Assembly (NCBI RefSeq): GCF_014640295.1
Contig: NZ_BMGR01000010.1
Coordinates: forward strand, 171,059-235,058
DNA from: Paenibacillus abyssi
Lineage (GTDB): Bacteria; Bacillota; Bacilli; Paenibacillales; Paenibacillaceae
DNA length: 64,000 bases
Reading direction: 5' to 3'
Position 1 is the first letter of the stretch; each line of letters opens with the position of its first letter. Shown piece by piece: positions 62,586 to 64,000 of the stretch. A model generated the notes under the pieces. It was given only the letters and a program-made list of their open reading frames with translations. It was not told the origin of the DNA and ran no database searches. The translations under genes and the position numbers were made by a program.

Positions 62586-63704
62586 TTATTTCAAATTTTC
62601 AGGATTAAGCGGCTCCAGCTCAGGCACGACAAATCGCCCGTTTTTTCGAATCAAAACATCGTCAAAATAGATCTCCCCGCCGCCATATTCCGGACGCTGG
62701 ATCAGCACAAGATCCCAATGAACAGAAGAGCGGTTGCCGTTATCGGTTTCTTCGTAGGCTTGGCCTGGAGTAAAATGCATGCTGCCCGCAATCTTCTCGT
62801 CAAATAAAATATCTTTCATCGGATGCATAATATAGGGGTTAAAACCGATACTGAACTCGCCGATATACCGAGCCCCTTCATCCATATCCAAAATCTCATT
62901 TATCCGTTTCGTATCATTGCTTGTCGCATTGACAATCTTACCCTTCTCGAACTGAAAGACGATGTTCTCGAACGTGACGCCCGAATATACGCTTGGCGTA
63001 TTGTAGCTAATCGTCCCTTCAACAGAATCGCGAACAGGAGCGGTGAATACCTCGCCATCCGGAATATTTCGGTGGCCGGAGCATTTCTTTGCGCCAATGC
63101 CTTTGATTGAGAAGGTCAGGTCGGTCCCGGGAGCAACAATCCTCACGTTGTCCGTCCGGTTCATCAGAGCTTCGAGCGGATCCATCGCTGCATCCATCTT
63201 GGCATAATCCAAATTACACACGTTAAAATAAAAATCCTCGAAAGCTTCTGTACTCATATTGGCCAATTGGGCCATCGAAGCATTCGGATAACGCAGCACG
63301 ACCCACTTTGTTTTCTTCACACGCTGTTCCAAATGGACAGGGTGGCGGTAGATCTGCTCGTATAATCGCATTCTGTCATCCGGCACATCCGCTAATTCGT
63401 TCACGTTCTCTCCTGCCCGTACCGCGATATAACCTTGCATCGATTTCATACGGTTAAGGTCGAATTCAGCCCAAAGCTCCATTTGCTCTTTTGTCGCGTG
63501 TTTAAGCATGGATCGCAGTACAGACCTGTCGCTCGTCTCAACGAACGGACGGCCTCCGCGCTTCGCTACTTCTTCAATCAGGCATTTCGCCAGTTCGCGT
63601 TCCGATCCAATCATATCAATCAAAATATTTTCGCCGGGCTGAACGTCAATCGAATAACCGACCAAATTTTCCGCCAGCTTTTGCAATCGTGGATCTCTCA
63701 TCAT
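62586..63704 (-). CDS. M29 family aminopeptidase (AmpS/thermophilic aminopeptidase type)
   Basis: Metallo-aminopeptidase that trims N-terminal residues in the cytoplasm. It has 372 aa. The metal-binding C-terminal half contains the segments FTAPVRDSVEGTI, GARYIGEFSIGFNP and SSVHWDLVLI, typical of M29. The N-terminal half has DVQPGENILID. The ATG 63704 follows GGGAGG; a second ATG is adjacent. It is a single gene. Confidence 0.9.
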   Translation of the reverse strand: MMRDPRLQKLAENLVGYSIDVQPGENILIDMIGSERELAKCLIEEVAKRGGRPFVETSDRSVLRSMLKHATKEQMELWAEFDLNRMKSMQGYIAVRAGENVNELADVPDDRMRLYEQIYRHPVHLEQRVKKTKWVVLRYPNASMAQLANMSTEAFEDFYFNVCNLDYAKMDAAMDPLEALMNRTDNVRIVAPGTDLTFSIKGIGAKKCSGHRNIPDGEVFTAPVRDSVEGTISYNTPSVYSGVTFENIVFQFEKGKIVNATSNDTKRINEILDMDEGARYIGEFSIGFNPYIMHPMKDILFDEKIAGSMHFTPGQAYEETDNGNRSSVHWDLVLIQRPEYGGGEIYFDDVLIRKNGRFVVPELEPLNPENLK

Positions 63705-63946
63705 CGCAGCCTCCCTGTTACATTTCTACTTCATCCTACCATGTTTTGTATTCGCATGCACGTTCCTCAGGCACCTTGGCCGCGGTATTATCTTATCCTT
63801 CTTGCTTTAGGAATATTATCCGATAAAACCCCGGTTCCTTACCCGCGAACCTGCATTGCCATCGTACACTTTTCACTTCCAATCACGCAGTTATCACCTC
63901 ATGAATGATAGGCAATCGTCCCGCTTCCTCCGTATCCTCTGTCAAT
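63705..63946. other. Non-coding gap at the right end
   Basis: About 240 bases between the aminopeptidase start and the IS-like end. I see no ribosome-binding-site-supported ORF and no clear promoter; the longer plus-strand ORF here is a shadow of the aminopeptidase gene. Confidence 0.5.
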
Positions 63947-64000
63947 TGTCTGAGAAAATGTCACCCTAACTCGTCCGAGAAAATGTCACTATTGGAGTAG
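63947..64000 (+). mobile_element. Left end of an IS21-type insertion sequence (truncated by the window)
   Basis: TGTCTGAGAAAATGTCACC begins near 63947 and a second copy, CGAGAAAATGTCAC, follows exactly 25 bases later (63951 and 63976). IS21 family elements have such short direct repeats of a GAAAATGTCA-like motif inside their TG-starting ends. The transposase genes istA/istB would lie to the right, outside the window. Confidence 0.5.

Noticed and set aside
63435..63908. 157-codon plus-strand ORF at the right end
   Set aside because: Most of it is antisense to the aminopeptidase; no ribosome binding site and no domain.

Overview
The window looks like chromosome of an endospore-forming Bacillales bacterium, most likely Paenibacillus or a close relative. 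The evidence is the sporulation genes (spoVM, ylbJ, a SpoVIF-like gene), the FapR-controlled fatty-acid operon, the yl* gene clusters known from Bacillus subtilis, strong AGGAGG-type ribosome binding sites, frequent GTG/TTG starts and many U-tailed intrinsic terminators. It is mostly core housekeeping DNA. Most genes lie on the minus strand in long, tightly coupled operons.

Layout. 1-4.7 kb: the minus-strand lipid operon fapR-plsX-fabH-fabD-fabG-acpP, with a FapR operator and a promoter in front. 4.7-9.8 kb: rpmF-yceD, tmcAL, the Lon-like PDZ protease YlbL, ylbJ, and coaD-rsmD. 10.4-11.1 kb: a structured, terminated RNA of unknown type ahead of a minimal L,D-transpeptidase. 11.1-15.1 kb: a TPP-riboswitch operon for uptake of a thiamine precursor (thiY, thiamine-binding protein, thiX, thiZ) ending in a TatD-type hydrolase. 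15.2-19.6 kb: an SOS module (YolD-like protein plus Y-family polymerase behind two LexA boxes), a DUF2515 gene, an SRAP protein and a SpoVIF-like gene. 19.6-24.7 kb: recG, degV, the fakA-like yloV and yloU. 24.7-25.5 kb: rpmB with an unusual four-unit repeat leader. 25.6-39.6 kb: the minus-strand operon remA-gmk-rpoZ-coaBC-priA-def-fmt-rsmB-rlmN-prpC-prkC-rsgA-rpe-(membrane protein)-spoVM, linking translation, replication restart, cofactor supply and Ser/Thr phosphorylation.

39.9-47.6 kb: a homocysteine methyltransferase/methylene-THF reductase fusion, dapF, a SERCA-type Ca2+ ATPase, and rqcH. 47.7-50.4 kb: a B12-binding MerR regulator with CarH-type light-sensor residues, a PHP phosphoesterase and a LysR regulator. 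50.4-58.4 kb: a conserved protein of unknown function, ylbG, ylbF, an XPB-type helicase with a helicase-associated partner, a lipoprotein nuclease, a CBS protein and an M20 amidohydrolase. 58.6-63.7 kb: yugN, ftsW, an Asp23 protein, a CAX Ca2+/H+ exchanger, ylaN, an HPr-like protein without the active histidine, and an M29 aminopeptidase. The last 50 bases look like the left end of an IS21-type insertion sequence.

The least conventional elements are the rpmB leader array, the 10.5 kb RNA, the truncated HPr-like protein, the probable B12 photoreceptor regulator, the XPB pair and the odd start region of fapR. I did not find a wholly new multi-gene system. All calls rest on reading motifs and gene order; no database search was run.
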